Shown: one piece after another, positions 37,177 to 50,200 of the stretch
Layout: each line of letters opens with the position of its first letter
Numbering within the stretch: the stretch's first letter is position 1
Position numbers and translations under genes: made by a program
Notes under the pieces: generated by a model
What the model was told of the DNA's origin: nothing
The model's database searches: none
The model's input: only the letters and a program-made list of their open reading frames with translations
From: Stropharia rugosoannulata
Lineage: Eukaryota; Basidiomycota; Agaricomycetes; Agaricales; Strophariaceae
Length of the DNA: 64,000 nucleotides
Reading direction: 5' to 3'
NCBI GenBank assembly: GCA_028532985.1
Contig: JANCIK010000009.1
Location: forward strand, 3,224,001 to 3,288,000

Positions 37177-38071
37177 TTATTCAGCAGAGTATAAATCTGT
37201 AGTAATGTCGCCTTCAACCGCCTTCCAGGCAGGTCTTGATGTCATTTCGTTGAACCACCTATGCGATTTATTGCAGTTACATAATAGATCGATGAAAATG
37301 AAGATGGAACAGTTCCATACCTATTGACATTTGGTCTGCTTGATATTACATCTTTTCCGGCTGCAGCAAGATTTGAGCCTAGAGGCAAATGCGCAAGGTC
37401 GGCCAGAGTGATTGCCTAGTTAAATCAAAGACGAAAGGTTTGAGGGAGAATTGGATCCAAACGGAACAAAGAACTTACATCGCCTGCGAGGTAACGCTGT
37501 TTTCCGAGTATCCCATCGTATATATCCAGGTTAGCCGAGAGATTTCTGAAGATATTTTCTAGCTCTGCAGGTCTTGTCGGTATTCCATTCATCCTGAGGT
37601 AAGCGATCTAAGTTAGTTTATGTCAGAAATTAGGAGTTTGTGACGCACGGGTTCACAATACCCTCATAAATGGCTCTCTCTGCGTCTCCGTTGAAATAGG
37701 AAAGCTCTACTGACAAAGCTTGATGCAGCAAAGCCAAGCCGCGTAGATCGGTGGGTATGAGAGGAGTGCCTTGGTCAGCATACTTCGCTGCTATGTAATA
37801 TGCAATTGCCCTGCTTTCATAAAGGATGAAACCGTCATCATCCTGCGGTGCAGCTATGGTGACCGTGTACAAAATGATTTGTGAGAAATTAACCACTCAC
37901 AATGTATGGAATTCTATTGAAAGGATGCTGTTTTGCAAATTCCGGAGTTTTGTGTTCTCCGCCAAAAAAATTGACTACACAGAATTCAAATGGCACTTGT
38001 TTCTCCTGTAGAATTAAGGCGACGAGCCTTGTAGCTAAAGATATGCTGTGTCCATATAGTTTGAGAACCAT
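37177..38071 (-). CDS. glutathione S-transferase
   Basis: Conjugates glutathione to electrophiles in the cytosol. Exon 1 is a thioredoxin-fold N-domain: MVLKLYGHSISLATRLVALI, then FEFCVVNFFGGEHKTPEFAK and HPFNRIPYI. Exon 2 (DDDGFILYESRAIAYYIAAK) carries the conserved Glu-Ser that binds the glutamyl part of glutathione, after the cis-Pro in RIPYI. The C-terminal helical domain follows: LLHQALSVELSYFNGDAERA, LDIYDGILGKQRYLAGD and AITLADLAHLPLGSNLAAAG with the N-capping box. The last exon, after an intron splitting AG/G, reads WFNEMTSRPAWKAVEG and ends at 37177. Reading straight past that intron gives a false early stop. Most similar in plan to fungal/plant phi-like GSTs. Confidence 0.93.
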
Positions 38072-38766
38072 TATAAACTTGACCTGCTTCGTTGAAGATG
38101 TGTAGCCTTTTGCTGGGTGGGTTGTGCCTCTGAGGATTCAGATAGTTACATTGTCATCCAATTTATACTATTTTTCCAACGCCAAAGGCTGGTCAATGTC
38201 GTGATTAATAATACCGGATGCACCGTATTTAAGTTGTCTTTTGATTACTACTGTCTTACCAAGCCTTCGAACAGTACGTCTATCGCTTACCCATACAGTT
38301 GTCACAATTCTTTGTAAAGATTTGAAATCTGATCAGTTCATGAATACACAAGACTACCACATACGATTTCTTTTTTTCTGTCCTCAGGACCTACATACCG
38401 TATTACACTGAATGTAGAGATTCTTAAACGCCATAGCGTCCGCATCATCTACTAGTATTTATAGCACCCAAAATACTCTAGTGTTATACATAGGTGTGCT
38501 CCTCCAATGATCAACGTATCTCTACATTTAATTGAAGTTCATACAGAGGTTTACCTGTTGGCCATACCCTCCGTTTTTCTGCGAGTAATTATCTTTAAAT
38601 AACTGATGCCATTTATGTCTGCAAGTGATACCGACTGACGTGCCACTCATGACCATGGTCACTAATTTTAGGTTTCTCCAGCTCTGCGGTAAAAGATAAT
38701 AACCGCTCATGGGTATATATCTCACGATACACCTCGATACTCTGCAAGCTAATCTCTCATCCAGAT
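38072..38766. other. divergent upstream region of the GST and monooxygenase genes
   Basis: About 695 bp, AT-rich, between two start codons pointing away from each other. It may hold promoter elements for both detoxification-type enzymes. No coding exon seen. Confidence 0.45.
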
Positions 38767-40596
38767 ATGAAAGACGACGAGCTTCGCATTGCAATCATGT
38801 ACGTACCATTTTATCAATCGATGGAAGGCAAACTATAACGTTCAGCGCAGAGGCGCCGGAATAGCTGGTCTCACCCTCTCTCGAGCAATCGATGTATTAA
38901 GCGAGAACTCAGAAAGGAAGCCGCGCATTGACATCTATGAAGGGGCCTCAAATTTTACAGAAATCGGGGCTGGTATAAATATTTGGCCAAGAACATGGGA
39001 AATCATGCAAGCGCTAGGGCTTAGCGAGAAGCTAGTGGAATTCCTTCCACATGTCCCTGATAGAATTCCCCGTACGTCGCTACATCAAACGGCTGAATCG
39101 TACTTGATGCACTTGTTTGCATGCAGGCCTAGTATTTGAGATTAGAAAGGCTGATCAAGCAGAGGGATATCATATCCTGGACTACATGTCAGAAGGTGTG
39201 TCGCTCAACCCCTCTGGAATTAGTAATTTTTATTGTGGATGAACATTTAGGTGGAACAATTCGACTCCACCGGAAGGCGTTGCAGAAGGTTTTGCTCTCA
39301 TTTCAACCAGAGAACCGGGTCCATCTCTCCCATAAGCTGGTGTCATACGAAGAAACGGAGGATGATGTTCGGCTATACTTTGCTGACGGTACTACGACAA
39401 CCTGTGATTTACTTGTTGGTGCCGATGGAATTCGCTCTTCCGTTCGTAGAAGATTTCTCGAGTACTGGAAAACAGAAAGGGATAATGAAGCCGTGCCACA
39501 AGAAGGCTTTCATAGAGGTGATCCTGTCTGGACAGGGACATATGCTTATCGTGGACTTGTCCCATTCGAAAAATTGGATGCTCGTTTACGTGGACATCGA
39601 GCTATTACCACCCCCATGATGGTGCGCTTTCTAAACCATAAATCAATGAAATATTTATTAACCAAAATTATACAGTACACAGGAAGGTTGAGGGTACGTG
39701 TTTCACCAATTGCGTTTTTTCCAATTCTTTTCCAATTCAAATTATCTATAGCACATCATATGTTATCCGTTACCATACAATGGGGCGATCAATGTAGTTG
39801 CCCAGTCAACAGATCCCAGTAAGGAGAATACCATCCACCCACTACCGACAACGATGCAATGCGACAAAGAGGAAGTTCGTGCCTTATTTAAAAACTGGGA
39901 AATCGAGGTAGAGACCCTTATCGAGGTAAGACGTCAAACCATATGTACGGGGACGAGGTATACACTTATACTACCGTACCTTTAGTCTATAGAAAATCCC
40001 AGTAAATGGGCTCTGATGGCTTTAGTGCCGCTTGAGCACTATGCTCGGAGGCGCGTGCTTTTAATGGGCGACGCCGTAAGTGACACAAGTCCGGTATGGA
40101 AAATATGTTGACGCACCTGAACAGGCTCATGGCATGACTCCTCACCAAGGCGCTGGTGCGGGCCAGGCATTCGATGTGACATTTTCTTTTCCATATTCTC
40201 GCCATGGAATATATTACTCATCCGCGCTTTTAGGATGCATACGTCTTAGGAGCACTGCTTGCTCATCCTCAGATCACCTCAAAGAATATACCGCAGGTAT
40301 CGGAGGTGTATGATCGCATTCGTTGTCCTGCGGCAAATCGAGTCCTGCGTCTTGCTCGCCAGGCAGGACTTACCACGGAGTTAATAGGAGAAGAATTCGA
40401 CAGAGTGCCAAACCTGTTTGCTGATGTGAAAACAGAGGAAGGAAAAGCCGTATTCGACATCATCCATGACGAATTTGAAGGGATGATAAGAGACTGGGAC
40501 TGGGTGTGGAGTACGTCGGCCGAAGACGATAGACAGGAAGCGCTTGCCTCCTTAAATGCCAAAATATCCTCCGATAAAGCTGAACCGTTAAATTGA
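38767..40596 (+). CDS. FAD-dependent monooxygenase, salicylate hydroxylase-like
   Basis: Single-component flavin hydroxylase of aromatic substrates using NAD(P)H. Exon 1 (MKDDELRIAI) joins across an intron to IGAGIAGLTLSRAI, the FAD-binding GxGxxG. Further pieces are EIGAGINIWPRTWEIMQALG, GTIRLHRKALQKVLLSF, the DG motif LLVGADGIRSSVRRRFLEYW, and the GD motif RRVLLMGDAAHGMTPHQGAG continuing AGQAFDDAYVL. A short 18-nt exon gives YTGRLR between ITTPMM and HIICYPLPYNG. At least nine introns. The gene lies head-to-head with the GST. The exact substrate is unknown; it could also act in secondary metabolism. Confidence 0.92.
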
Positions 40597-40830
40597 ACAG
40601 GGGAACATTGACTACTTATCATTTACTTACGATACTATTCAGACAAAGAAAGCCAGAATAAAACTGTTGACGACTTGAATGCGATGCGACATCCCTGATC
40701 CAAGAAAGAGATGTCTAATTCTGATCCAACCGTACGAGAACTATAACAGGAAACGAGAATATTCGATGTTTTATGCCAGAATAATCAAATACAATATATA
40801 TAATGTTACGGGTGCCTCGTAGTCAATACG

Positions 40831-41323
40831 TCAATGCGGACACTCCGTGCCCTTTAACCATACATGTCCACAGGGATCCGCTGGCTTGAAACGACACATA
40901 AAGAATTTACATGTCTCTTGCTCCCCTTCCTCGTCGTAAACTGTGCACTCGATTAGATGGACCGCGTTTTCTTGTTGGACGGATTCGATCATAGCCCAAA
41001 CTCCTTTATGCTTCTTGAACTCGTTCTGCGATCTATGGCTGTCCATCAATCTTTGTGGAATGTAATCCACATCGAATAAATCAACACATTCTGTGCTTGT
41101 ACCCCATGTAACTGGTATGAAGGCAAGTTGATCATGCTAACGAAGTATCATTGGCACTATCATATATAAAAGACTGGACTAACGCCAACTTACTTTCATG
41201 ATGGAACTTGTGTGAGAGGAGTTTTTGGAAGTGATTTTGTCTGTAGTGGTACTGGTATGCATCCTCACAAACAAGAGGGCTTAAATACTCAGAAGAACGG
41301 GAGAACCTCCTAAACCACTTCAT
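40831..41323 (-). CDS. small orphan two-exon protein, function unknown
   Basis: Exon 1 starts at the ATG at 41323 (MKWFRRFSRSSEYLSPLVCE, then HYRQNHFQKLLSHKFHHE) and ends at GTAAGTTG. Exon 2 follows the acceptor ATACCAG and reads ITWGTSTECVDLFDVDYIPQ, RLMDSHRSQNEFKKHKGVWA, MIESVQQENAVHLIECTVYD and CKFFMCRFKPADPCGHVWLK, then a stop at 40831-40833. Total about 135 residues. Phase 1 joins A to TT. Four Cys in the second half (CKFFMC..C..C) could form disulfides or bind metal. No signal peptide or membrane segment. It converges on the monooxygenase with 234 bp between stops. I do not recognise the family. Confidence 0.5.
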
Positions 41324-44300
41324 TATATTGCTTTGGTTCTGCGCGAGAAGTTATGTATTGGCCCCTCATGTTCAATTTCCAGATGTTGCTTGTCGGTAAA
41401 TCTGCATATCCAAAGGCTAGGTGCCATGGCCATATATAGTATGACTGTACTAGAACTGGTCAGTTTGCTTGGTCTAGAACGTGGATATTCTTCAAGTCGC
41501 GAATACTTAGTCAGTACCCACTTGGGGAGTTTATAAAATTTCAAATTCAACGCTTTGCGTTGCTGGGTCAGCTGAAATTAAATACAATAGTTTGTATTTA
41601 TAGACGACCCGGTGCCCATAGCTCTTATATAGTGATCATATAAGTATCTGCTGCCAAGTTAAGCACATAAGTGGTATCTGCATCGTAGTCGCAGATAGAC
41701 AATAAAAGGACTCGACGGCACCTTGAAAAAACATTCTGTGCTTATGTATCTTATAAAGCAATATATAAGGATTGATATAGATATGTTCCACATGTATACC
41801 GCTAAGCTATGGGGGCCAGCTAACTCTTGGCGTATACCTTTCGAATACTTCAAAAAAAACAATTACCTCATATCCAGATATCCGACTCGAACATTTCGGA
41901 AAGCTACAAAAAATGATGTATGTACATCTAATCAAGGCTCATCTAACACTTTACGACCATTTAAACATTCGTACACGAATCCTTTATTATCAGAAGATAT
42001 GAATGTTCGAGAAGTCCAGCCTTAGTGCACATAATATCACCAGTCTATAAATATCCGGTATCCGACGTACAAGCGCCGGGGGCTATATTTAGCACTCTGA
42101 TAAAATTCGAAAAGTAGCAATTCCTAGCCCGAATTATATGTAGTAAACCAGACGGGTAGCTTCACAACCAGTAAAAACGGCTCTTCTAGTGAACAAGCGT
42201 TTATGGAAGGGCTGCACGGTGCAAGCTATGAATATTTCTTACAACGTGCAGGAATTGTCACACGATGGCGATACACGCGGTTGGATACGCGGCACGCCGG
42301 AGTCCGCAGATGGAAATCCATCGAAATGACCTGCGAATAATACTCTTACACGTGTTCATAATAACGCTTTTCGCGTAATTTCATATGCGTAGCGGCTGTA
42401 TGAACGTCTCGCCGTACAGCGCGACAGGCGGCGTGGGAGCACACTGCACGATGCGTGGAAGTTTGGACCGGTGCGCTTGCGTACGAAGCGATGGCGGGTA
42501 GTACCGACCGGAAGGGACCATCGATAGGAGAAAAGCTAGGGGCTCAGTGGCGGGCGGGCGCTAAAGCCTAACTTAGCCGCTGCTGCGCGTCGGGGCAAGC
42601 CAGGCCGCGAATGAAGATGCTGTGTATTTTATTAACTTGTCCATGGCCCAGCCCCTCCAGAAGTTGGACGTGCGTGGCTGCTGTGTGGCTGAGCTATGCA
42701 TTTAATTATCACACCCACACCGGGTTCAATAACCACGCACGGAAATGTCCCTATGGGATAAATCGCTCAGCATGGAGACAGCAGTCGACAGCAGTTCGTG
42801 CGAGTTCACAGGAGCTCACCAGAGAACATGAAAGCGAAACAAGCGAGTCGTTACGCGTCACATTCCGGCTGAACTGGAATGACTTGAGAGGCATACAAGC
42901 TCCGTAAGGTGACATATGTTCTAAACATTGCACTCTAGGTCAAGTCGTATGATATGTTTTTATACAGTGTCAATATGTCCCCTGTATGTCCAGGCAGCGT
43001 ATGATATATGATCAGTGGCTGGTCTCCATGAAACCCTTCTGTCAGATATACTCGTCGTGGTCCACTGAACAAGTGCGCTGATCAAGTTACATGCTGGACT
43101 TTCTGTCTATAGTAGCAAAAGCTCAGGAGTAGAAATATGAGTGCTCAATTAAACAACCTTCCGTCCGCTCCATCGGCGCCTGACACATCTGCCTTTCCCC
43201 TTCAGTGCGACGAATTCCACTTTATCGTGAGCGTGCGCCGTAACGCAGCAGCGCTCCCATGGGCGTGAGAGTGGGTACGCACGCTGCGCGGTGTCGCCGG
43301 TCTATCGCCCCGACCGCCTAATATTACGACATCGATGACAACCCAACCTGACCGACAGCGCGTGAGAGACCTGCCCCTCATGCAGTAGCGCCCGTCGCGG
43401 TAATGCGGTGCAGGGTACATGAAATTAGAGATTTTGGGTAAAGTTATATGCGTAAGCACTTAAGACCGGCAGGTGGAGATGCGCATGGAGCGTCGGAGAC
43501 TGCGCAGTCTCGCTAGCTGTCTTCTGGCCTATCTGTCGCTGTCCGTTCAGTACGCAGTGCGAGGCTGTGGAGTGGATACTCCGGCACAACTTATATGTCT
43601 TTCTTTCAGAAGGTGCAAGAAGCTGGGACTGCAGTGCGACAGAAGCGCGCGGCCGAACCCACAGCACCTACTAGCGCGGGCGGCTATAAATAGCCGACAT
43701 GCATAATACTTGTGTAAGTATGTGCTAGCGCCCACAGCGTGCTGTTGAATAACCTAATTCTCTTGAGAAGATAGCACAAAACGAGCTGACAGCATAGCTC
43801 GTCACAGGCGCTGTGCGATAGGATAGTAATCGCTCGTCCGCGCTGCACTACTCTGCACCGTCTGCAATCAAACACGAGGCGGCAGAAGAGTCAGCAGGGG
43901 GGGGGCCTAATTAACCCCATCACGTAACAATTCAAGTAGCGCCCGTGACGTTGAGCAAAAACGACAGGCAAATGAACGCCGAGTGGAGATTAGAGTAGGC
44001 TGCGTGGGCCTGGAGGGCCGAAGAAGTCGAAGCCTCGCAAACTCCTGCTAACTTTACTCGTCACCCAGCCAGACCGGCCGGACGCGCTCGTGAGCCTATG
44101 AGTATATTCTGATATCCTTATCGCGGGCAGTGCACACTTCCGACGTGTGCATGTGAACAGAGTCTGTGTAGCGCTGCTTCAATGTGACGGCAGAGCATAA
44201 TTGTTGGACTGACGAGCTGAGATAATTAAACTTACTTACATACTTACATGCTGTTAGCGACGTACTGTCGACACTTCGAGCCGCCCGTCATGGTCGGGCT

Positions 44301-47239
44301 CGGTTCAGCTCGTAAATAGACGCCTGTCGGTGGGTGTGGCGGCTTGGAGTGACGTCGATTCGAAGCCAAGCTCGAAGCTTGGATGAGTCACTACACGGAA
44401 GGACTTAGGTCCATTCGCCAGGCGCTCTGCTCGGCATGACAGCATCAGTCCGCGTTAGCGCCTGTTAGCGCACTCGACAAAAATACTGCTTGTACTATGA
44501 CCATGCTGGGTGCCACATTCATCGCATTACTTGCACATGTAGAATAATTAATGTAAACACAAAAGAACAATATTACTCCGTGCAGGACAACGACACACCT
44601 TGGCCCCCCCGACACGTTGTATTCATGTGCTACACGATGTTCGCTTAGTCGTGCAACTTGTGCTCGCCCAAGGCGCCGTAGTATGCAGTGTCCCGCCACG
44701 CCGTGATCATTGCGAATACTGACACAAACTTCAAAGTACTACCAGATGTGCATACCAGCCTCCGGTGCAATGTGCATTACGTGCTGGCACAAGAATAGAC
44801 GCCTCGATGGGACGCGCCGGCAGATCTCTGGCACGGAGTCAAAGCTAAGCTTAAGCTTGATGTTATGTACAAGTACATTCATAGTACACTTCATATTAAC
44901 TATCACACTGCGTTCAGGGGGCGTTCATTGGGGCATCCATTGTTCCTCCTGACGGTGTTCCTTCCTTCCTTCCTTTTCCGCAGCTATCTTTGGGGCCTGG
45001 AGCGTCCTGCTGACTGTGCCAGACATTTACTTTTCCATGTCGGCAGAACTTTGACCTAGTAGTACCTCACTGCACAGGACATGCTCTGCGGCTCAAGGCC
45101 TGCGGCAATTCGCTGTATGGCTTTGATATCAGGAGAACGGAAGGAAGATAAGATAAAGTTGCGTCAACGCCTTACCAATGCCGATTAACCTCAATTCCAA
45201 ACGTTGCAAGTTATGCAATGATAAATATACCGAGTGTACCAAGCTCATAAATCGGAGGCGACTGCCCGAGGAGCCGTATCCCGGACTTGTGCAAAAAATG
45301 GCCCACCGGTGCTCCCGGCGCGAGCGCCTATTTGCACTCACCCAAACCAAGATCGTTTCGTTACTATAAGAATCAAGCTGCTTCAATAATTACCGCTCAC
45401 TCCGGCTTAACCTACATAAAGCTAATATTGAATGAACAAACGGACGAACGAACGGACGAACTAACTAACTGGCTGCAAGGATAATTGATAGGTAACGCAC
45501 CGCGAAAAGCGCGCAGACACACGCCGGCTGCGAAGGCGATCGCCATTCCATGTCCTTGCCACCCGTACTGTCCTCGGTGCCACTTCGGCCAGGACCACAC
45601 AGGCGTGGATAGCTCAGAGAGAAAACTTATTCAACGTGTCATAGGAGTACCACTATAAGTGTACCCCGGATCAAGGGAGCGAGGATGCGGGCCTTACCCT
45701 TTAACGTCCATTCTGGCTCTGGAGCCAGCTTACTCCTAATATTATACTAGTATGATCACCATACCCTTGACAAAATCTAGAACATATCTAAGCAGCGTTG
45801 ACCCGTATGAGCCTAGTATTCGCAAGAGTAGCATGACAGCTAAACGGTGCTACGTCATTAATCAAGCTAGCGTCCAAGTCATACAGGTTCAGAGGGAGGA
45901 AAGTGACCTAAAGTGACAGACATAGTTCAATCACCATAGCATAGCGTATACAAGCCCGATGACAAAATAACCACTATGATTTGAACCTGGCTATGCGCAG
46001 GGCAAGGATACATCCAGCCAGAGCAAACGCTAGACATTGATAAATCCGGCCAAATCGGAGTGGATTGGCTTACACCTATTAACCTAGTAGCTGAGCGTCA
46101 AGTAGTATATAGTATCCCTCAAGCTTCAAGCCTCCACAAATTTCACGCCACTCAAACCGCTCAGAAAGCACCATAGCGTGTTACACAAGCTCAGATATAA
46201 TTGAATAGAAGTAAAGAAACAGACACATACACAGACAGAGACAGAGAGAGATACGAGAATAAAACAGAAAAAACGAGCCAGGAGATAAAAAATCATAGCA
46301 AGCGTGCCGTTGTCGTCGATAGTAAATAAACAAGGTAGTATGTGCAAAACCTAGACACATGTGTGCGGCGTATTCGTGCAAGAAGTACATACGAGGGCGA
46401 GTGCAAGATCTGGTTGGATACGGAGAGTATGTGGATGGATGCGGAGGCGTAGTACACGTGCATAAGTAAGAGTATATAATATACGATACCGGGTGCGTCT
46501 ATATGTGTGAAATCTATGGGTGGGCGAGGCATAGGAAGCGTGGTACGAGAGAGAAGATAAATATGGAAAGCTGGAGGCAAGAAAGAAAAGAAAAGAAAAG
46601 AAAAAGAGAAAGAGAAAGAGAAAGAAAAAATAGGGCGTAGTGGGGCCGGCACGCACTGGCTGGAAGAGCGGGCAGTGGTGTACAGGTCGGCCGTTGCGCA
46701 GTCCGCGTGAGGTGTCGTGGTTATGGTTAGTAGTGGTTTTAGTCGCGGTCGTATAACCGCCCATTTTTTGTTCGTTGGGTTACCGAGGAGGTGGCGGTCC
46801 GTGTGTTGATTTTGTTGTTGTTGTGGTGATTTTGATGTTGCAATGTCTTGTAAAGGTTACGACCGCGAAGCCGCAGAGTAATCGAGGAGCGCGCAGCAGT
46901 GCGGCATTACCATAAAGATATTTTTTCGTAGGTGAGAGGGATTCGGGGAGTCTAGTTGAGCGTCATAACCATTAAGCCTGACACGACTCGTTGCTTATGG
47001 CGCTTGCGACAGACGAGAACTTGAGTGGTGGCAGGGGCGGGAGGCCAATGGAAGTGGGCTTGTCATGTTGGGGTCGGTTTTGTCGCAGCACTAGAGTACT
47101 TAGTAGCTGTCCTCATCGATGAGAAAACGTAACGACTGGTTGTCGATCGAATCCGGAGCCAACGGCTCTGACTATAATGCCCGCTCCAGCCCGTCCGTCG
47201 GGCGCTCGGCCAGCTTAGCCTCGGACGCGCGAGAAGCCA
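41324..47239. other. 5.9-kb gene-poor region
   Basis: No gene can be supported. Composition changes sharply inside it: AT-rich at 41.3-42.2 kb, then GC-richer at 42.3-45.1 kb, then mixed with purine-rich tracts near 46.2-46.6 kb. A plus-strand frame at 41723-42025 (100 codons) has no recognised motif. Several short simple repeats are present. Confidence 0.5.
46580..46630. repeat. purine simple repeat (GAAA/GAAAG)n
   Basis: An uninterrupted run of A and G made of GAAAA and GAAAGA units. Confidence 0.9.
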
Positions 47240-47283
47240 AGCGCTGAACGCAGTCCAGCACCGGCTGGACTGCGTTCAGCGCT
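47240..47283. repeat. perfect 20-bp inverted repeat (hairpin) at the NACHT gene stop codon
   Basis: The left arm 47240-47259 (agcgctgaacgcagtccagc) is exactly complementary to the right arm 47264-47283, leaving a 4-nt loop (accg). The right arm's last base is the first base of the gene's stop codon on the plus-strand reading. Such a long perfect stem is very unlikely by chance. Confidence 0.9.
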
Positions 47284-50200
47284 CACTGCTCGCCGTCCGA
47301 GGTGTCCATGCGGCTCTCCTCCCGCGCGTGCTCCTGGTCCTCGTCCCGCGCGTCGGTCATGGCGGGGGTAGTCGTCGCAGTCGTCGTGGCCGGAGTATTC
47401 GTCGTCGCCGTCGTGGTCGTCGTCCTCGTGGACCCATTGACACCCCCGTTCTGGATGCCACGACCAGACGCGTCCTCTAGGACGCCATCCTCAACGTCAA
47501 CGAGCATCGCATCATTGTCCGCCTAGAAATAAGCACAGTAAGCACCCACAAGCCCACACCCACGGATTAGAAGAAAATATGAAAGAGCTAACCTGCTCTG
47601 CATCGTCCAGGTACCGCCTCATCGCGTCCTCGCACCACACACGGTCCTCCGCAAACGCGACGCGCGGGAGCTCCTTCGCACGGATAGCATCGACCCGCGG
47701 GCCCCATCCACCCTCATCATCATCTCCTCCTTCTTTCTTCACCCCTCCTCCTTCAGAGTTCACCCTCTGCAGCCCCTCGGCCGCCTTCACTCCACCACCC
47801 GCCTTCGCACCCGCCGCCCGCTCCCTCACGCGCCTCAAATACGCCACGAGCGCCCGATCGCGCGGCATCGCGCGGGCAAGGAAGAACGGGAGGCAGCGCA
47901 GGCCCGCCTGGAACGTCTCCTTCGTGCGCCGCTCGCGGAACACCATGTCGTCGTGCCCCGCGCGGAACCACGTCCACTCGGCTGGGAGCGGGTACGCGTA
48001 TGTCGTGCCGCTGTGGGGTGGATGTGTGGTTAGTATTTGGAAATGACAAAGGAAGGAAGGAGGGAAAGAAAGGAGGGAAAAACGTACGGTTTCTTCGGCT
48101 CACACAAGTACCGCGCTATACGCAGAGCAACGGCGGTGTACAACCCCAATCCCCGCGGATCGTCCTGCCCCTGCCCCGCGTCATCGCCCGTGTCCATATC
48201 GCCCGAGTCCATATCGCCCGTGTCCATGTCAGCATTGTCATCGACATCGACATCGTCCATACCGACTCCAAGCCCAACCCGGCGCACGCCCGCATCGCCC
48301 TGCTCGCCGCCGACCCACCAGCGGCCCGCGCGCGCAGCGTCGCCGAAGAACTCGGCGAGCAAGCTGCGGTATCCCTCGAACGGGCCCGCCTGGCCTGTTC
48401 CACCACCACCACCACCGCCGCCGCCGCCGGTCGAAGCGCCGTTCGGTGCTGCACCTGATACTGCACCTGCACCTGATGTTACGCCACTCGCGGTCGTACT
48501 TCCATCACCACCAGCTCCAGCTCCAGCTCCAGCACCTATCACACCGGTACCGCCGACCACCGCGCCGACACCCGCACCAGCACCAGCACCGCCGACGCCG
48601 GCAGCACCAGCGGCAGAAGCAGCACCAGCAGCAGAAGCAACGAACCCAACCACCCCCGCACTCTCACACACCTCACATATCCTCAACGCATCCACATCCC
48701 TCTCCTCCGCCTCCCTCGCCACATCCGGCGGGACGCCAAGCAGCGGCCACACATGCGCGCGCGCAAAGCCCGCGCCGGGGTACGTCACGAACGCTAGGAG
48801 GTACCGAAGCGGCGGGTCGGCGTACGCGGGGAGACGGGCGTGGATGTATGCGTCGAATGCGGTGGTGTGTGTTGCGTAGAGGTTTTTTTCTGGGGAGGGG
48901 TACGTCTGTTTTTTTTTTTTTTTTTTTGTTATTTTAGCTTGACACGGACATGGTGGAACGGGAGATAACGCACCTGGCTTTTCATCCACGCCATCAATAC
49001 TGGCAAGTCCGTCCACGCAGCTTCGTACCGGCCCTTGGCTCTACTCTCCACTTTGGCCTTGGCCTTGGTCATCTCAAGGGCGCTGCTCCTGCTCCCATCG
49101 AGAGTACTGCGACCACTCCCATCGAGAATGCCGCGACCACTCCCATCAAGAGTACCACCAGGATATCTACCCAGCACGCCCTCAGCAGGCGCAGGCGCCC
49201 ACGTCGGGGCGCTCTCAATCCACCGCGCGAGGTCGAACAGCGATAGATCTGCGAGGAGCTCTTGCGTTAGTACCGCGTGGCGGCAGTGCGTCGCGAGCGC
49301 CTGTCCGGCGTATTGGTGTACGTGCCGGTTGCCTATAGGCGAAGGTGGGTGGGTTAGTAAATGATAACTTGTGCGGGTGGGTTGGTAAAGGATGGAAAGG
49401 ATGTTGTTGATTGGAAAGAGGATAGGGAAGGAACAAAAATAAAAGAAAAAAAAGAAAAAAAAAACAAAGCAAAAAAAAGAAGAAAAAACTCACCACTCCC
49501 CAACCCCCTCACACACGCCCTGGCAAGTTCCGCGTGGACCTTGACAGAGTTGATAAAGTACTTGCCTGCGCGGCTGCGGTCGAGAAGGAAGTCGGTCAGC
49601 GATCCGTGCAGGATCCGGATCCCGCTCTCTTTCTCCCTTTCTCTCTCTCTTTCTCTCTCTCTTTCGCGTTCGCGTTCACGTTCGCGCTCCTTTTCACGTT
49701 CTCTTTCGCGCTCTTTTTCGCGTTCTCTTTCCCTTTCCCTTTCCCTTTCGCGTTCCCTCTCCCTCTCGCGCTCGCGCTCAACATGCCGATCACGCTCAAC
49801 CTGGCGCTCCCACTCGCGCTGCGCCTCTCTCTCCCTCTCCCTTTCCCTTTCCCTTCCACTCTCCCTCTCCCTCTCCCTTCCGCTCGCACTCGCACTCGCA
49901 CTACCACCCCTTTCCCTCTCGCGTTCTCCGCCCCTCTCGCCACCCCTCTCACCACCCCTCTCGCCACCCCTCTCCCTCTCGCGCTCCCTCTCCCACTGCG
50001 CATCATACACATACCCCTGCGGACTCGCGTACCGGCCCGGTGGCGCGTACCCAGGTGGAGGCGGATGCGGGTTTCCATATCCTTGAGGACCATGTGTAGC
50101 AGCACCAGGAGGTGGAGGTGGAGGGTGGACGTACCGCGCGCCCTGTGCGAGCGGGGGCGGCGGCGGTGGGTGTTGAGTGTGTCCTTGTGCGTGTGCGTGC

